From Reticulitermes speratus (Eukaryota > Arthropoda > Insecta > Blattodea > Rhinotermitidae), in contig JAJKFL010000042.1 of NCBI GenBank assembly GCA_021186555.1, positions 44,858,980-44,922,979 of the forward strand: a DNA stretch of 64,000 bases, written 5' to 3'. Made by a program: the position numbers and the translations under genes. Shown here piece by piece: positions 11,176-22,536 of this stretch; position 1 is the first letter of the stretch, and each line of letters starts with the position of its first letter. Below the pieces are notes generated by a model. It was not told the origin of the DNA. It saw only the letters and a program-made list of their open reading frames with translations, and ran no database searches.

Positions 11176-12895
11176 ACTTAAAGCTTTTAAATCCCAGTGG
11201 TTAATATATGTACCACCATGTTTAACATTCAACAATTCTACGTTCTGCCCACACAGTGTATTTATGTGTTTTGTGTGGATCTCAGAACAAACAGCGATTA
11301 TTTCACTGTACAGCATTAACTGACTGGTTTGTATAACTGAGACGGAGTGTGTTTACTGCGCGGTACGGACTGTATTTATGTGTTTTGTGTGGATCTCAGA
11401 ACAAACAGCGATTATTTCACTGTACAACATTAACTGACTGGTTTGTATAACTGAGACGGAGTGTGTTTACTGCTCGGTACGGACTGTATTTATGTGTTTT
11501 GTGTGGATCTCAGAACAAACAGCGATTATTTCACTGTACAGCATTAACTGACTGGTTTGTATAACTGAGACGGAGTGTGTTTACTGCGCGGTACGTACTG
11601 AATTTATGTATAATGTATATTAACACTTTAAAGCCCAGTGGTTACTATATGTACTACCAGGTTTAACATTCAACAATTCTACGTTCTGCCCACACAGTGT
11701 ATTTATGTGTTTTGTGTGGATCTCAGAACAAACAGCGATTATTTCACTGTACAGCATTAACTGACTGGTTTGTATAACTGAGACGGAGTGTGTTTACTGC
11801 GCGGTACGTACTGAATTTATGTATAATGTATATTAACACTTTAAAGCCCAGTGGTTACTATATGTACCACCAGGTTTAACATTCAACAATTCTACGTTCT
11901 GCCCACACAGTGTATTTATGTGTTTTGTGTGGATCTCAGAACAAACAGCGATTATTTCACTTTACAGCATTAACTGACTGGTTTGTATAACTGAGACGGA
12001 GTGTGTTTACTGCGCGGTACGTACTGAATTTATGTATAATGTATATTAACACTTTAATGCCCAGTGGTTACTATATGTACCACCAGGTTTAACATTCAAC
12101 AATTCTACGTTCTGCCCACACAGTGTATTTATGTGTTTTGTGTGGATCTCAGAACAAACAGCGATTATTTCACTGTACAGCATTAACTGACTGGTTTGTA
12201 TAACTGAGACGGAGTGTGTTTACTGCGCGGTACGAGCTGTATTTATGTACAGTGTATATTAACACTTTAAAGCCCAGTGGTTACTATATGCACCACCATG
12301 TTTAACATTCAACAATTCTACGCTCTGCCCACACAGTGTATTTATGTGTTTTGTATGGATCTCAGAACAAACAGCGATTATTTCATTATACAGCATTAAC
12401 TGATTGGTTTGTATAACTGAGACGGAATGTGTTTACTGCTCGGTACGGACTGTATTTATTTACAATGTATATTTACACTTTAAAGCTCAGTGGTTACTAT
12501 ATGTACCACCAGGTTTAACATTCAACAATTCTACGTTCTGCCCACACAGTGTATTTATGTGTTTTGTGTGGATCTCAGAACAAACAGCGATTATTTCACT
12601 GTACAACATTAACTGACTGGTTTGTATAACTGAGACGGAGTGTGTTTACTGCGCGGTACGGACTGTATTTATGTGTTTTGTGTGGATCTGAGAACAAACA
12701 GCGATTATTTCACTGTACAGCATTAACTGATTGGTTTGTATAACTGAGACGGAGTGTGTTTACTGCGCGGTACGGACTGTATTTATGTGTTTTGTGTGGA
12801 TCTCAGAACAAACAGCGATTATTTCACTGTACAACATTAACTGACTGGTTTGTATAACTGAGACGGACAGTGTTTACTGCGCGGTACGGACTGAA
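11176..12895 (+). repeat. Satellite array 1 (114-bp and 213-bp units)
   Basis: The short unit is 114 bp, with core GTGTGGATCTCAGAACAAAC, GCGATTATTTCACTGTAC and GTTTACTGCGCGGTACG. The long unit is 213 bp (TAACACT at 11621, 11834, 12047) and carries an extra 99 bp including AGCCCAGTGGTTACTATATG and ACGTTCTGCCCACACAGTG. Both unit types alternate. The open frame at 12404-12616 is a translation of the repeat. The same satellite fills 42105-43466 (reverse) and 62088-64000. Confidence 0.95.
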
Positions 12896-12924
12896 TCTTT
12901 AAATATAATTCAGGGGGAAGGGTG

Positions 12925-13262
12925 CGTTGCATGAAGACACACGTACATTTATGATAATACCTCACTCATTTCTTCTTAGATTGAGAAATGTTTCAGACAA
13001 AAGCTGTAGAGAAATTCAAAACACATTTTGTGTTCAATAACTTTTTCCGAAAATCGTGCGATTTATGAGATACCGTGGAAAAATATGTTACAGCCAGACA
13101 GGCCACAGATGACAATATAATACGGCGCATGCGTTTTGCATGCTGGATAACTAAGGTTACAGACACACACTCAGAATATGTGATACTGCTTTCCCAATAC
13201 AACAAAGCTTACGCGAACGCACCTGAATGTTACGTTACACTTACATTGCCTGTCTGGTTTAT
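12925..13262 (-). repeat. Family F repeat, partial copy
   Basis: Reverse-orientation copy, with TACGGCGCATGCGTTTTGC and CAGCCAGACAGGCCACAGAT. It lacks the distal CATGACGAAG part. Confidence 0.75.
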
Positions 13263-13429
13263 TTGTAGTTTATTTAACGACGCTGGTAGAAATCAGAACA
13301 TAAAACTTGAGCTATCTGGATGAAAGTGAATACTAAATTGTAAATAACGTAGCAGTGACCTAGTTAAGGGATCTAGTGGGAGGGACTGAGAAAAATATAC
13401 CCCAATAATATCAGTCAATACAGTTGATG

Positions 13430-13505
13430 ACCCGGCCTGGATTCAAACCAGACGCCTCCCAAATACAAGCTACAAACGTTACCTGTAGAGCGATCTCGCT
13501 CGGTT
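13430..13505 (-). mobile_element. tRNA-like SINE head, isolated
   Basis: The minus strand shows a box A-like GAGCGAGATCGCTCTACAGG and a box B-like CTGGTTTGAATCCAGG. No body follows. Could be a SINE relic or a decayed tRNA. Confidence 0.4.
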
Positions 13506-13805
13506 GCTGCTTTTCAAAATAATAATCCTGTATAAGCTGCCCTTTGAGTGTCTAGGGATTATTACAACGTACGTCGGAGACTGACAGAAATCCACAAGAA
13601 CTCATATTAAAGTTTCCATGTCACATTTTCATCGCATTCCTACATTCAGCCCTTCCATAAGCCGCTGTGAATAGTCCCAAAGCGGATTATATTACTTGTC
13701 GCTATGACTCAGAATTCATTTTTCCCTCACAATATATATTCAAATTTATAGGTGTGAGGAAATAAAAATCATATTTATTGTACCTAACCACACCTATATG
13801 AGTAA

Positions 13806-13884
13806 AGACATGTATAGCTCAGTCGGTGTAGTGACTAGGCTACAGGCTGGAGTTCGACTCCCGAGAGGAGCAGGCATTTTTATG
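13806..13884 (+). mobile_element. tRNA-like SINE head
   Basis: TAGCTCAGTCGGTGTAGTG fits box A and GGAGTTCGACTCC fits box B. It abuts a family F copy whose normally short A run here is an A20 tract (13901-13922). Confidence 0.5.
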
Positions 13885-14405
13885 TGCGTTAGCAAAATTG
13901 CAAAAAAAAAAAAAAAAAAAAAGCGACCATTAGCTTCGTCATGTCCGTCTGTCCGCATGGAACAAGTTCCCACTAGGCGGATTTTAATTAAATTTTATAT
14001 GTAAGTATTTTTCGAAACTTTGTCGAGAAAATTCAAGTTTCATTAAAATCTGACAACAATAACGGATACTTTACATGAAGACCTATGTACGTTTATGATA
14101 ATATCTCTCTGAATTCTTCTTAGACTATGAAATGTTTCAGACGAAAGTTGTAGACAGAATCAAAACACACATTTTAGGTCAAAAACTTTCTTTTATCGAA
14201 AATCGCGCCGTTTATGAGATAATGTGGAAAAGTTCAGTACAGCCAGACAGGCCACAGATGAAAATATAATACGGCGCATGCGCTTTGCATGCTGGATAAC
14301 TAAGGCTACAGGCACACACTCAGAATATGTAATACTTATTCCTTTGTCACGGTAACAATGGTTACGCGAACGCGCCACAACGTTACGTTATCCGTACTTT
14401 GCCTG
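13885..14405 (-). repeat. Family F repeat, near full length
   Basis: The reverse copy spans from the CGCAATTTT end (with an expanded A tract) to TACTTTGCCTGTCCTC. It contains CTTCGTCATGTCCGTCTG, ACACACATTTTAGG and ATACGGCGCATGCGCTTTGC. Confidence 0.75.
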
Positions 14406-14421
14406 TCCTCTTGTATATAAG

Positions 14422-14575
14422 GCCTAAACCAGCTCTGAGGCCCACTCAGCCTCCTACTCACAGAGTACCGGACGTTATTTCCCTTGGGGTAAAGTGGGCG
14501 CAGCGTGAAGTTGGCCACTGGCCTCAAAATGACGGCAAGGTTAAGAGAAAAGGTAGCTGTACCTCCATTCATTCA
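14422..14575 (+). mobile_element. SINE type B, partial, forward
   Basis: AGCTCTGAGGCCCACTCAGC, GTAAAGTGGGCGCAGCGTG and AAGGTAGCTGTACCTCC are reverse-complemented type B body segments. The head is missing. Confidence 0.6.
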
Positions 14576-15860
14576 TATATATTTATGGGTTGGCGCGTTA
14601 TGTCTTTGAATGCTAAGCAACTAAGCAACCAAAAAGTCAACCAAAAGGCTGACAAAGAGCGAGGCTAACGCTTGGTCGGCATACCTCCTCCTCTGTGCAC
14701 GAAACGCTTCGCTATCCTATGACACGAGAACGTAATAACTATAACGGGGATTGCGCTTACGCTAACGGATTTCCCGTCTTGGCTAAGGGCCTTGACGTGG
14801 TCATATTAAGGACTGACTGCTGCTAACGACATTACAGGGAAAATTACGCCTAATTTATCGTTTATCTTTTCCCCGATCACGGCAGGTTTGCCAGAAAAGA
14901 AACCCTGCATCCGCTGGAATATACCATGACAGCTGCCGTGCTCAAGGAAACGAGAAAAGAGACACCCTGTGTATAAAGATTTAGATCGTACCTCACAGAG
15001 AACAGTGTGCTTAGATTTAAAGATTAATCGTTTGATGTTGCGTAGGAAAAATCATACATAACACAGAAATAGGCTGTGCGGGCAATATACATGATTTAGT
15101 GTTACATTGGCCGTATTTAGTAACCACTAGGCTTCATAGGGTTAATTAACGGCGGGGAAAGGACTTTATACACAACAAAATGTCACTAATCCATACGCAT
15201 TTTTGTCCGAGATGCTGCTATTGCACTCATAACTCTTAAGATTGTATTACACTTCACGCTACATCAAGATATTCAGGGCAATGTCTGTTTGTAGGGCTTC
15301 CCGGCTTGCGATAATAGCACAATAGCCCCATATGGACCCAAAAATTAAAGTATTACAAACTTTTTTTTATAAGTGCATTGGGCCACCCTCATCACCTGTA
15401 CCTCGTGTGCGTCAGACTTCATATAAACCAGATAATGGGCGCGGCGCGCTGCATGTAGTTACTGCAGTCCTTACGGTTGGTGTTACAAACACTATTCCAC
15501 ATGAATATTAAATTACTCTGGAATGACAGTCGCCACATAAAGTGAACACATCCTGATTCGAGCCAATTACGAACATTAACTCTATGTAACAAAATCCTCC
15601 TTGAGAGGCTAACAGTCTCACAAACTGTCAATAAATTTCCAACCACTTATCTAACCAACAGCACACGCAACTAATTAGTACACGTAGCACAGTTCACATT
15701 CACAAGCTAATTGAGCATTTCCCGAAAAATAAGGATTAATTTACAAAGGCAGATTTTGACAAAACCCCTCCCAAATATTCAGGCTAAATAGGTAAATATT
15801 TATGACCCAACACCTTGAACAGCTCGATATTAATGTTTGTACCATGTTGTCCCGAAATAT
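14576..15860. other. Mostly unannotated
   Basis: No coding region is supported. GTATTTAGTAACCACTAGGC near 15110-15150 resembles the reverse strand of the 213-bp satellite unit (GTAACCACTGGGCTTTAAAG) and may be a stray decayed monomer. Confidence 0.35.
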
Positions 15861-16406
15861 TCATTCATTCATTCTGCAGTCTGTCTTACGACAGGTCCGT
15901 AGCCTGTTCATTCTGTAGCCTGTCTTACGACAGGTCCGTAGCCTCTTCATTCTGCAGCCTGTCTTACGACAGGTCCATAGCCTCTTCATTCTGCAGTCTG
16001 TCTTACGACAGGTCCGTAGCCTCTTCCAAAGCGAGATCTCCACAGGGTGCGATCTAGTGCTTCCTCTTTCAATTTCCAGTATCTTCTCTTTTTCCTTAAG
16101 GTCATCCAGCAGCTGCTTACGTCTTCTCCCTCGTCTTCCCGTCATTTCTATCCTTCCCTCTAACTTTCCTTCAATCACGTGTTTCAGAAGGCAGTTTCTA
16201 CGCAAGATGTGACCAATCCAGTTAGCCTTTCTTCTTTTTATTGTATGTACGATATTCCTCTCCTCCTTTACTCTCTGTAATACTTCTTCATTTCTCACAC
16301 GATCGGTCCAACTGATCTTCTCCATTCTTCTCCAGCACCACATATCAAAACTTTCCAGATACTTCTGATCTACTTTCCCAAGTGTCCACGTTTCAGCACC
16401 ACACAA
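15861..16406 (-). pseudogene. LINE reverse-transcriptase C-terminal fragment
   Basis: The minus-strand frame reads CGAETWTLGKVDQ, FDMWCWRRMEKISWTDRVRN, EEVLQRVKEERN, RRKANWIGHILRRNCLLKHV and GRRGRRRKQLLDDLKEKEK. This is the C-terminal part that follows the reverse transcriptase in insect non-LTR retrotransposons (RTE-like families; the clade is my guess). The catalytic RT and endonuclease are absent (5' truncation). Near the QLLDDLKEK segment the frame seems to slip into a repeat-encoded tail, so the end of the open frame is not the original C-terminus. Confidence 0.8.
15875..16030. repeat. 39-bp tandem repeat, 4 copies, in LINE 3' coding end
   Basis: CTGTCTTACGACAGGTCC starts at 15881, 15920, 15959 and 15998. 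The 39-bp period is 13 codons, so the expansion kept the minus-strand frame open. The unit holds a small palindrome (TGTCTTACGACA-like). The related LINE copy at 7285 has a single unit. Confidence 0.9.
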
Positions 16407-16489
16407 AGCTACGCTCCAAATGTGGCACTTTACTATATATGCCTATAATTTTAAATAAACCTAGTTACATTTCATGGTCTATATATATG

Positions 16490-16600
16490 TGTCAAAGTTA
16501 CGTTCTTCTGGTATATGACGCCGTGTACTTTGGCTCAGATATCAACGTTTCGAGGGTAAACTCTATCTCCATCTTCATGATAAAAGAGTGAAGGACACAG
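16490..16600 (-). mobile_element. Degenerate hammerhead-tip-like unit
   Basis: The minus strand reads ATGAAGATGGAG, then CCCTCGAAACGTTGATATC. The right side shows CTTCTGGTATATGACGCCG, a motif shared with 47005-47165. Class uncertain. A second degenerate unit with CTTCCGAAACGTC and CGTCCCAGAAGATC lies at 16880-16985, and a third at 17230-17345. Confidence 0.35.
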
Positions 16601-17665
16601 GAAAGCATGGTAAGGATATAGAAAATGGAGGACCAGTCTGTGGCTATGAGCCAATGAAATCAATAGGTATCAGTGGCCTTCAAAAGACCCGTTTCATAAG
16701 GGCAAACGCTGAGATGGATAGTAGGGTGGATAACACATGGAAACAGAAATAAGAAAAAAAGACAAATACAACTAAAGGAGATTGGGGAGAAAGAAAGGGG
16801 CATAAGGGAGAGAAACAAGTAACTTCCCTTAAAAGGTCTGTTGTTTAATGCTATCGGGAAAAATCAATCCCTCTTCCATCACGAAGATCGAAAAAGCATT
16901 TTCTTCCGAAACGTCTATACCTTTCTACCGAACTGTATTCGGTAACGTCCCAGAAGATCATAATCTAGATTTTCATCGGTGAACTTCATCCCAGTCGTCT
17001 ACCGGAATAATAAATAAGGCTACTCAACGTATTCGGTATCAAGGTATCATTTATAAACCTAGAAATACAAGCGACGTCAGGAAATAAGAAATGTTTGCTG
17101 GTGACAGTGACAAACGGCGAACTCACAGAAAGAGATATCATTCTGAAAAGGAATTAATACCGTTCCTGAATACGATATGAGACATAAAGAAAAACCGTCC
17201 TGAAAATTCAAGTCTTTTGACGTGTTACGCCGTGGCGAGTAAAGAATTATTTCCGACAAAGGGTTGCAGTGCCTTCGAAACGTCGGTAGCAACTTAGCAT
17301 ATATATTTCAATATAAAGCTACTTAGCAATCGACATCCCAGAAGATTTGAATCTTCATTGACACCCCTGAGATAACCTAAACTATCAAATCAAACTTGTG
17401 CTTATTCACAGAGTTTTTCAAAAACACATAAATCAGCCAATTTATGTCAAGTTACGTTTTGCACTGTTTCCAAAACACAGCCCACTGAACACAGTAGGCT
17501 AACGCCTATCACAAACAGAGGCCATCACTCTATACTGACTCCGAAATAGACATACGACGTATTGTATACACCGTGCATCTTGTATAAATTAAAATTGAAA
17601 TTAAAACCAACTTGATGCATCTTCACTATTAAAAATTTTAATAGTAGATTAATTAACTCTTAATT

Positions 17666-17709
17666 AACCCGGCATGTTTCGGTAAGGTACCTTACCATCT
17701 TCAGGGGTT
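17666..17709 (-). ncRNA. Hammerhead-like motif
   Basis: Minus strand: stem I AACCC/GGGTT, core CTGAAGA plus U, stem II GGTAAGG/CCTTACC, GAAA, AC-AU-GC. The cleavage triplet reads GCC instead of NUH, so this copy should be inactive. Confidence 0.5.
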
Positions 17710-17945
17710 TACTACATTTAGTTGCGTAGACCATATGTTAAACATACACAAGACATGATCTCACAAGGTCTCGTCGCATATAAAATTTAGGAGTTAAAGA
17801 GTTTTTAAGAGTTCTTTAAACGAGTTTTTTTAAAACGAGTTTTAGTGATTTTTAGTGATTTGTGAAAATTTTATATGCGACGAGACCCTGTGAGATCATG
17901 TCTTGTGTATGTTTAACATATGGACTACGCAACTAAATGTAGTAA

Positions 17946-17989
17946 AACCCCTGAAGATGTTAAGGTACCTTACCGAAACATGTCGGGTT
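17946..17989 (+). ncRNA. Hammerhead-like motif, near-canonical
   Basis: Stem I AACCC pairs with GGGTT. Core CTGAAGA (fits CUGANGA) is followed by an extra U, stem II TTAAGG/CCTTA with one imperfect pair, GAAA, a 2-bp stem III (AC-AU-GU) and the cleavage triplet GUC. One of the best copies in the window. Confidence 0.6.
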
Positions 17990-18270
17990 AATTAAGAGTT
18001 AATTAATCTACTATTAATATTTTTAATAGTGAAGATGCATCAAGTTGGTTTTAATTTCAATTTTAAGACATATGACGTAACAGCCATCAGGCAATTAAAA
18101 GTAGCATACTAAATATTTACCACGTCCGTAACTATTAAAGAAAATGATTCGTGATTTATGGTAATATATTTTCGTTCATGGTTACAAACCTTATGAAGAA
18201 ACACACAGCCTTACATGAATATAAAACACCCACACAGTACACTATTTAAAAACGTATTTATTAAAAATGC

Positions 18271-18304
18271 AACATGTTTCGGCGGGATGCCATCATCAGG
18301 ACTC
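18271..18304 (-). ncRNA. Hammerhead-like motif without stem I
   Basis: Minus strand CCTGATGATGGC, GCCGAAACATGTT: core CTGATGA, stem II GGC/GCC, triplet GUU. I cannot find a pairing stem I in the flanks. Confidence 0.4.
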
Positions 18305-18696
18305 ATGTTAGATCTTTAATAAACACGTTTTTAATAATGTACTGTCTTGGTATATTATAGTCCGTACGCGGTGACAATGTTCTACAAAATACTGCCTCTC
18401 CTTCACGGTATAAAATGCAGGCCTTATATCGCATTGTAACGTTGGTATTCCTGCAGCCAGAAGCACTGTATCATAACCCAGAAGAAAACAGCATAAATTT
18501 ATACCTCTGTAAAAAAAAAGCATCTAATGTGAAATATAAACAAGTAGCACTATAAACGTGTAGTCAAAAACAGGATCGTAAAATAAATAAATAATACCTA
18601 ACATATATAATGATATTAAATTAAGTTATAGACCAACTGATGCACACTAAAACCACTTTTTTAAGTAGCTTTATTATTAAAATTGTTAAAAATTGT

Positions 18697-18740
18697 AACC
18701 CTACACGTGTTTCGATCCTAGGATCATCGTCAGGGGGGTT
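18697..18740 (-). ncRNA. Hammerhead-like motif with longer stem III
   Basis: Minus strand: AACCCCC, CTGACGA plus U, stem II GATCC/GGATC, GAAAC, then ACACGTGTA, which can form a slightly longer stem III, and GGGTT that pairs with AACCC. Core fits CUGANGA with N = C. Confidence 0.5.
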
Positions 18741-18769
18741 TTTTGCTAAAAGCTACAGTCACTTCAACA

Positions 18770-19200
18770 CATGATTTAAAATATTCTATCGGCACTTTAA
18801 AACATAAGTTAAAATCTTGTAAAAAGATTCGTTAAAAGTTGTAAAATTATAAAAGCACTGTAGATGGTAGATTGTGAAACTGCTGGCGTGTGGAATCGTG
18901 GTATTAAAAGCATATGAAATGTTTTTGCGTGTAGCGAAGTGTACTGCGTGTTGTGCGGTGAGGAGTACTACGGTGGAGTGTCTGGTTCGGGAGGTTGTGT
19001 GTTAGTATATAATGATATTGCCTGAAATCTCATACACATTTAAATTTTCTAAGTTGTTTTACTGCATTTCACGATAATCTTCTGAAGACTGAAATTAATC
19101 TACACTACAAAAAGTTCTTACCTCACAGAGAACGCAGTGTATTTTTGATTGAAATGACGAACTGGTTAATGTTGTATAGAGATACAATAGCTACATATTG
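18770..19200. other. No recognisable feature
   Basis: A GT-rich stretch lies at 18925-19005. Nothing else is recognisable. Confidence 0.35.
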
Positions 19201-19203
19201 TAA

Positions 19204-19305
19204 GAATTGCATGTTAACACATTAACACACTGTGTGGGCAGAATTTAGAACATTTTAATGTTAAAATTTGACGTATATAGGTCCTACATAATTACCACTG
19301 GATTA
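19204..19305 (-). repeat. Isolated decayed satellite monomer
   Basis: ACACTGTGTGGGCAGAATTT, then ATGTTAAA and ACCACTGG reproduce the reverse strand of the 213-bp satellite unit at reduced identity. Confidence 0.55.
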
Positions 19306-19774
19306 ACAGTACGCGAACGCGTCAGAATTATTATGGCGTACATACAGTTTCCTGCATTATTCCTTACAAGATGTTCCTATGCTGTGAATAGATACATTTA
19401 TTTGTGGTCATACGCTAGTATCATCAGAAGTAAGAAGATGCAACTGGGTGGACTTAAAACCGTCATCAGTGGCAAATAAATGTATGAATCTAATCATAAT
19501 TTTCGGTTTAAAGTGGAATGACCAGCAAACTGGCTGATGCAGGAAAGGTTATGACTTGCAATCTGAAGCCTTCGGTTGAAATCTAGACCAGGATATGGAT
19601 TATCCTAAGGATTTTCATGACTTCACCTAGTCCTCCCAAATTCCGGAGAAATAACTCGAGAAAGGCCAGGAACGCTTCCTTTCAAATCCTTTCCAGTTAC
19701 GTCTTTAATGATCGACCTTTCATTAGACCTTACAAAATAAGTAAGGTGAAAATGTTAAAGTCTTCCCTGTCCAC

Positions 19775-20032
19775 ACCACGAAGGCATATAGAGGGCGTAG
19801 AGGTATAGCTACACTCAGTCTTAACCTTGGCAATAGATGGATTTCAGTGGTCAACTTCACGCCTCCGGCCGCTTTGACCCCGATGTCTATTGAAGAGGAA
19901 GTCTGGTGAGCCCCAGAGCCGGTCTGAACGTTTTAGAGAAAAGAAAGATTTTTGCCCCTGCCGGGATTCGAACCCCGGATCGCCAGCCCGTAGCTTAATC
20001 GCTATACTGAATGCATCATCCCGAGTCCTTTG
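19775..20032 (-). mobile_element. SINE type B, diverged full-length copy
   Basis: Body GTAGAGGTATAGCTACACTC and GGCCGCTTTGACCCC. The head at right has GGGATTCGAACCCCGG (box B) and TTAATCGCTATACTGAATGC. Sequence upstream (19480-19774) has no recognisable feature. Confidence 0.8.
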
Positions 20033-20152
20033 AATATAGTGAGATACCGAAAGTATTTTTAAATAAACGACAAATAAATACAGAAACGTAAAGCTGTATT
20101 ACATTCTTCATTTATGCGGTGACATTTCTAATTCCTCAGAACAAACAGCGCG

Positions 20153-21088
20153 ATATTACAAGATGATCAGTGGACAACATATTACAAGATGATCAGTGGA
20201 CAACATATTACAAGATGATCAGTGGACAACATATTACAAGATGATCAGTGGACAACATATTACAAGATGATCAGTGGACAACATATTACAAGATGATCAG
20301 TGGACAACATATTACAAGATGATCAGTGGACAACATATTACAAGATGATCAGTGGACAACATATTACAAGATGATCAGTGGACAACATATTACAAGATGA
20401 TCAGTGGACAACATATTACAAGATGATCAGTGGACAACATATTACAAGATGATCAGTGGACAATATATTACAACATGATCAGTGGACAACATATTACAAG
20501 ATGATCAGTGGACAACATATTACAACATGATCAGTGGACAACATATTACAACATGATCAGTGGACAACATATTGCAAGATGATCAGTGGACAACATATTA
20601 CAACATGATCAGTGGACAACATATTACAAGATGATCAGTGGACAACATTACAACATGATCAGTGGACAACATATTGCAAGATGATCAGTGGACAACATAT
20701 TGCAAGATGATCAGTGGACAACATATTACAAGATGATCAGTGGACAACATATTACAAGATGATCAGTGGACAACATATTACAAGATGATCAGTGGACAAC
20801 ATATTACAAGATGATCAGTGGACAACATATTACAACATGATCAGTGGACAACATATTACAACATGATCAGTGGACAACATATTACAACATGATCAGTGGA
20901 CAACATATTACAACATGATCAGTGGACAACATATTACAACATGATCAGTGGACAACATATTGCAAGATGATCAGTGGACAACATTACAAGATGATCAGTG
21001 GACAACATATTACAACATGATCAGTGGACAACATATTACAAGATGATCAGTGGACAACATATTACAAGATGATCAGTGGACAACATAT
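20153..21088. repeat. Minisatellite, 26-bp unit, ~36 copies
   Basis: Unit GATGATCAGTGGACAACATA plus TTACAA repeats every 26 bases. Variants differ mainly at AAGATG/AACATG and TTACAA/TTGCAA, and two units have a 2-bp deletion. It has no open frame and no sign of transcription. Confidence 0.97.
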
Positions 21089-21224
21089 GCGACAGGATGC
21101 AGAAACAAGCGGTCTTTGGCTATTCTGCCTTACCATCATGGCAGTTGAGTGGAAGCACTAAGGAAAATCATGAAAAAAACCACTTAGGATAGCAGGTACA
21201 GAGCCAAGATTTGAGTCCAGTACC

Positions 21225-21480
21225 TCCCTAATACCCCAATGGGGCCACTGGGATATTTCATCGACTTAATCCTTTCGGCCGCACTATGGCCCTGGGGTCG
21301 ACTCAGCCTCTAACTGAAATGAGTATCAAGAGGTTCTCTTCTGGGGGGTAAAGGCGGCCGGTGAGTAAGACCGACAACCTTACCACCTTCATGTGGCGAT
21401 TGTCTAGAAATTCTGGGAATCTCAACTTCCTGGAGCCATCAGGTCCTTTCCAGGCCTGTACAGGGGTTGTTTAACCTTTA
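21225..21480 (+). mobile_element. SINE type C
   Basis: Landmarks: TTCGGCCGCACTATGGCCCT, GGGGTCGACTCAGCCTCTAA, GTAAAGGCGGCCGGTG, CATGTGGCGATTGTCTAG, CCTGGAGCC. The tRNA-like head of this family (complete at 45869 and 59894) is degraded here. Confidence 0.8.
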
Positions 21481-21755
21481 CCTCCCGAATACATAGCAGG
21501 CGTTTTAAGTATCTGAAGCGAACTTTCGGGGTGGCTACGTACAGTGCGTGCGTCATGTGCGATAAAGGTAATGATCCGTTCCATTGATGGAATTCAGGTC
21601 AATAAAACAGACTTGCTGAACAAATCAGTGTCACGGTGTAGCGGTAATCGGTGTTTATTGTCTGTGGATAGGTGTGCTCCAAAGCACACCCACAATCCCA
21701 CCGCCACCCACATTCACCACCCCATAAACGACGGTAAATCTATGGCTACTGCAAG

Positions 21756-21790
21756 CGTGCGTGTGTGTGTGTGCGTGTGCGTGTGTGAAT
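21756..21790. repeat. (GT)n microsatellite
   Basis: GTGCGTGTGTGTGTGTGTGC-type run about 35 bases long. Confidence 0.9.
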
Positions 21791-22055
21791 GAATGGAAAT
21801 CACCGAAATGTGTTGAATCAACTTAATAGTAATTTTGTTAGATCGGTAATCAGTTGGAAAGAATCGGCTTTGTGTGCAGTCAGGCAATAGTAATGCATTT
21901 AATGCTGTTTATGATAGAATTCATGCAAATAGCGTTGAAAATTTCATTTTCTACACCACAGCGCAACATATGTATCCGTTACATAAACAAACCGGACAAC
22001 TGTTTTATTATCATAACGAAAGCAACGCTTTAAACATTACGCATTTATTTATCCT

Positions 22056-22098
22056 CTACAACATGTTTCGGCCGTTTGTATGGGCCACCATCATGTAG
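22056..22098 (-). ncRNA. Hammerhead-like motif, degenerate
   Basis: Minus strand: stem I CTAC/GTAG, core degraded to ATGATGG, stem II GGCC/GGCC, GAAACATGTT. Confidence 0.3.
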
Positions 22099-22269
22099 AA
22101 TCAAAATAACATAAATGGAAAAGCATGCTGAAGTGGAAGCCTTCCCCCTCACAGCTAAAGCTTTAAAAATACAAAACTGACTATTATTCCGTATAAATGA
22201 ATAACAAAGAATCCTCTTCCATCCAAATACTCAATAATTGTATTTCAACCAATTTTAACTACTATTGTA

Positions 22270-22347
22270 CAGGGTATACATAAAATAATGGTGCGGTTTC
22301 AATAGTGATTCCTATTGAAACCGCACCATTCTTTTGTGTATGCCCTG
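22270..22347. mobile_element. 78-bp mariner-type MITE, near-perfect hairpin
   Basis: CAGGGTATACATAAAATAAT at left and the complement ATTCTTTTGTGTATGCCCTG at right enclose a GTGCGGTTTC/GAAACCGCAC stem and a short loop. TA flanks both ends (22268-22269, 22348-22349), the Tc1/mariner target duplication. Same family as 53451-53527 and 54083-54159. Confidence 0.85.
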
Positions 22348-22463
22348 TATATCTTACTATTATTATTCCTTTATAAGGAATAATAGTTTATGTATTTTTA
22401 CAGCTTTAACTGCGAAGGGGAGGCCTCCAACTCATTATACTTTTACATTTGTGTTATTGTGAC

Positions 22464-22507
22464 TGTGCCTGATGATTGCCGATACAAACGGCCGAAACAT
22501 GTTGTAG
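22464..22507 (+). ncRNA. Hammerhead-like motif without stem I
   Basis: CTGATGA core plus UU, stem II GCCG/CGGC, GAAACATGTT. The flanks do not pair as stem I. Confidence 0.35.
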
Positions 22508-22536
22508 AGAACAAATAAATGAACGGTGTTTAACGT

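Larger units (their letters stand above)
17589..18066. mobile_element. Head-to-head inverted element with two hammerhead-like tips
   Basis: Arms of about 200 bp are near-perfect reverse complements, beginning TTAAAATTGAAATTAAAACC and ending with the complement at 18066. The axis is near 17827. Each arm carries a hammerhead-like motif. Long A/T stretches near the centre (TTTTAGTGATTTTTAGTGA) form the loop. Confidence 0.7.

Noticed and set aside
20153..21088. CRISPR array
   Set aside because: Units are contiguous 26-bp repeats with no unique spacers, in a eukaryotic context.
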